The notes under the pieces are model-generated. The model made no database searches and was not told the origin of the DNA. It saw nothing but the letters and a program-made list of their open reading frames with translations. Below are positions 7,249 through 8,167 of a stretch of DNA of 8,167 nucleotides, piece by piece; position 1 is the first letter of the stretch; each line of letters begins with the position of its first letter. Source of the DNA: JAAYFT01 sp036562765 (GTDB taxonomy: Bacteria; Bacillota; Clostridia; Tissierellales; Tissierellaceae); the NCBI GenBank assembly GCA_036562765.1, contig DATCJO010000007.1, positions 1-8,167 of the forward strand. Direction: 5' to 3'. The position numbers and the translations under genes are program-made.

Positions 7249-8167
7249 TCAATCTCCCAATTTGCTCAGCGCATTGTCATAGTACATGAGCAAAGTGGTA
7301 TCTTCCTGAAGCACGGTTTCCGGAAGCCTTTCCGCCACCCTTACTATAGTCTTATAATCCTTTTTTTGCCAGAGATCTTTGAATCCCGCCCTTACGGCTT
7401 CGGTCCTAAATACTTTAAGCTTCCCTTCAGCTTTTCTATATCCGACTGCTTATTGGGATCAGGAACATACCATCTTCCCTCTTCATCCTGCAAAAAGTTT
7501 TCTTTTAAGATATCCATAAGCTCCGGCAATTTCTCGTGTTTTAATTCATGCTTTATCTGTAAAAATTTTAGCTGGATTTCTTGATATGTTTGCGGCTTTT
7601 TCTCGAGTTCCAATCTGAGCCATTGAATCGCGCTTTTTTCGTCTATTATCAGAGAAATCTGCTCTTCTTCCCATTCCAGTTCCATTCGTTTTGCATCGTA
7701 TTACTCACCTGATTTGGCAGAAAATACATTCTGTCCCTTTCGACAAACCGTTCTTCTAATCCTCTGTAAAATTCCGCAGCACCCATAGGTATGCTCAAAC
7801 CTCTTTGTATATGAAAGGCTATCATGGCGTCGTATAAAAGGTACTTCTGCCTTTCTGGTATAACTTCAATTTTCCCATCCTTTAATTTCTCCATCATCTC
7901 CATCAAGGCTTGTTTGTTATTCGTTATCTGGTTGATTTCAGGAAGTAAAATCTATACCCCTTCTTTGAAGGTCCTTTTCAATCTCCCTCTTTAAAATTAT
8001 GTCCCGGGGGTGTGGTCACAGCTCCAAGTTCTATCCTAAGCACTTCAAACTTTCCGGCTATTTGTTTTGCGTGCTCTTTGAAGCTTTCATTTTTTACATA
8101 ATCCAATCTTAGGACGCCAGGCTCTGTATTCCTCTTACCGGGCCTTGCGTAGACCAAACAATCATCC
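7249..8167 (-). pseudogene. DNA methyltransferase of a PglZ-type cluster, C-terminal part, frameshifted
   Basis: The C-terminal third of a gene that enters from the right edge. Five reading segments follow each other: LVYARPGKRNTEPGVLRLDY to a stop at 7978; ILKREIEKDLQRRGID to a stop at 7938; LLPEINQITNNKQAL then KYLLYDAMIAFHIQRG and RMYFLPNQVS to 7649; YDAKRMELEWEEEQ then ENFLQDEEGRWYVPDPNKQ to 7392; and KVFRTEAVRAGFKDLW to a TGA at 7249. From memory, the MYFLP.QV, WYVPD and FR.EA.RAGF blocks belong to the C-terminal region of large site-specific DNA methyltransferases found beside pglZ in defence loci. The catalytic methylase motifs lie outside this window. The LKVFR block follows EKLK almost directly, where I would expect about 15-20 more residues, so a small deletion is likely besides the frameshifts. 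Confidence 0.65.

Noticed and set aside
1..8167. CRISPR array, tRNA, rRNA, insertion sequence or transposase
   Set aside because: I saw no regularly spaced repeats, no cloverleaf or rRNA sequence, and no transposase motifs or target-site duplications.

Overview
The DNA is AT-rich. Every recognisable gene is read from the minus strand, so transcription runs from high to low coordinates. The protein families, strong AGGAGG-type ribosome sites and TTG starts suggest a low-GC Firmicute, probably an anaerobic clostridial lineage. I cannot fix the genus from this window.

Positions 8167 down to 5853 hold the wreck of an operon that resembles PglZ-containing (BREX/Pgl-like) phage-defence clusters. 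Three consecutive genes can be read through the damage. They are the C-terminal part of a DNA methyltransferase (8167-7249, cut by the window edge), a protein ending in a PglZ-type motif (about 7244-6463), and a small helical protein of about 200 residues placed like BrxA (6458-5853). I count about twelve frame breaks in 2.3 kb. Nearly all can be explained by a change of one base, often in a short homopolymer. The genes are either freshly decayed or this stretch was badly sequenced.

Positions 5819 to 1 hold an intact sugar-uptake locus. A 916-residue LevR-type activator (HTH, sigma-54 AAA+, PRD, EIIA, EIIB-like, PRD) comes first. After it is a near-consensus -24/-12 sigma-54 promoter (3048-3031). 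Four mannose-family PTS genes follow, encoding IIB, IIC, IID and IIA. They closely resemble AgaV, AgaW, AgaE and AgaF of the N-acetylgalactosamine/galactosamine system. An 18-bp perfect-arm hairpin separates IIA from the start of a class II aldolase like tagatose-1,6-bisphosphate aldolase (KbaY/GatY), which runs off the left edge.

The parts make one scheme. The activator senses PTS phosphorylation, works with sigma-54 RNA polymerase at the promoter just past its own stop codon, and switches on import and phosphorylation of an amino sugar. The aldolase splits the tagatose bisphosphate produced downstream. An 11-bp exact direct repeat (18 bp with a shared extension), 41 bp apart and in two different reading frames inside the 3' end of the activator gene, looks like the activator's upstream binding sites. 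It is the least expected functional signal here. I see no entirely new system. The most notable items are these presumed enhancer sites, the long hairpin, and the defence operon broken by single-base indels.
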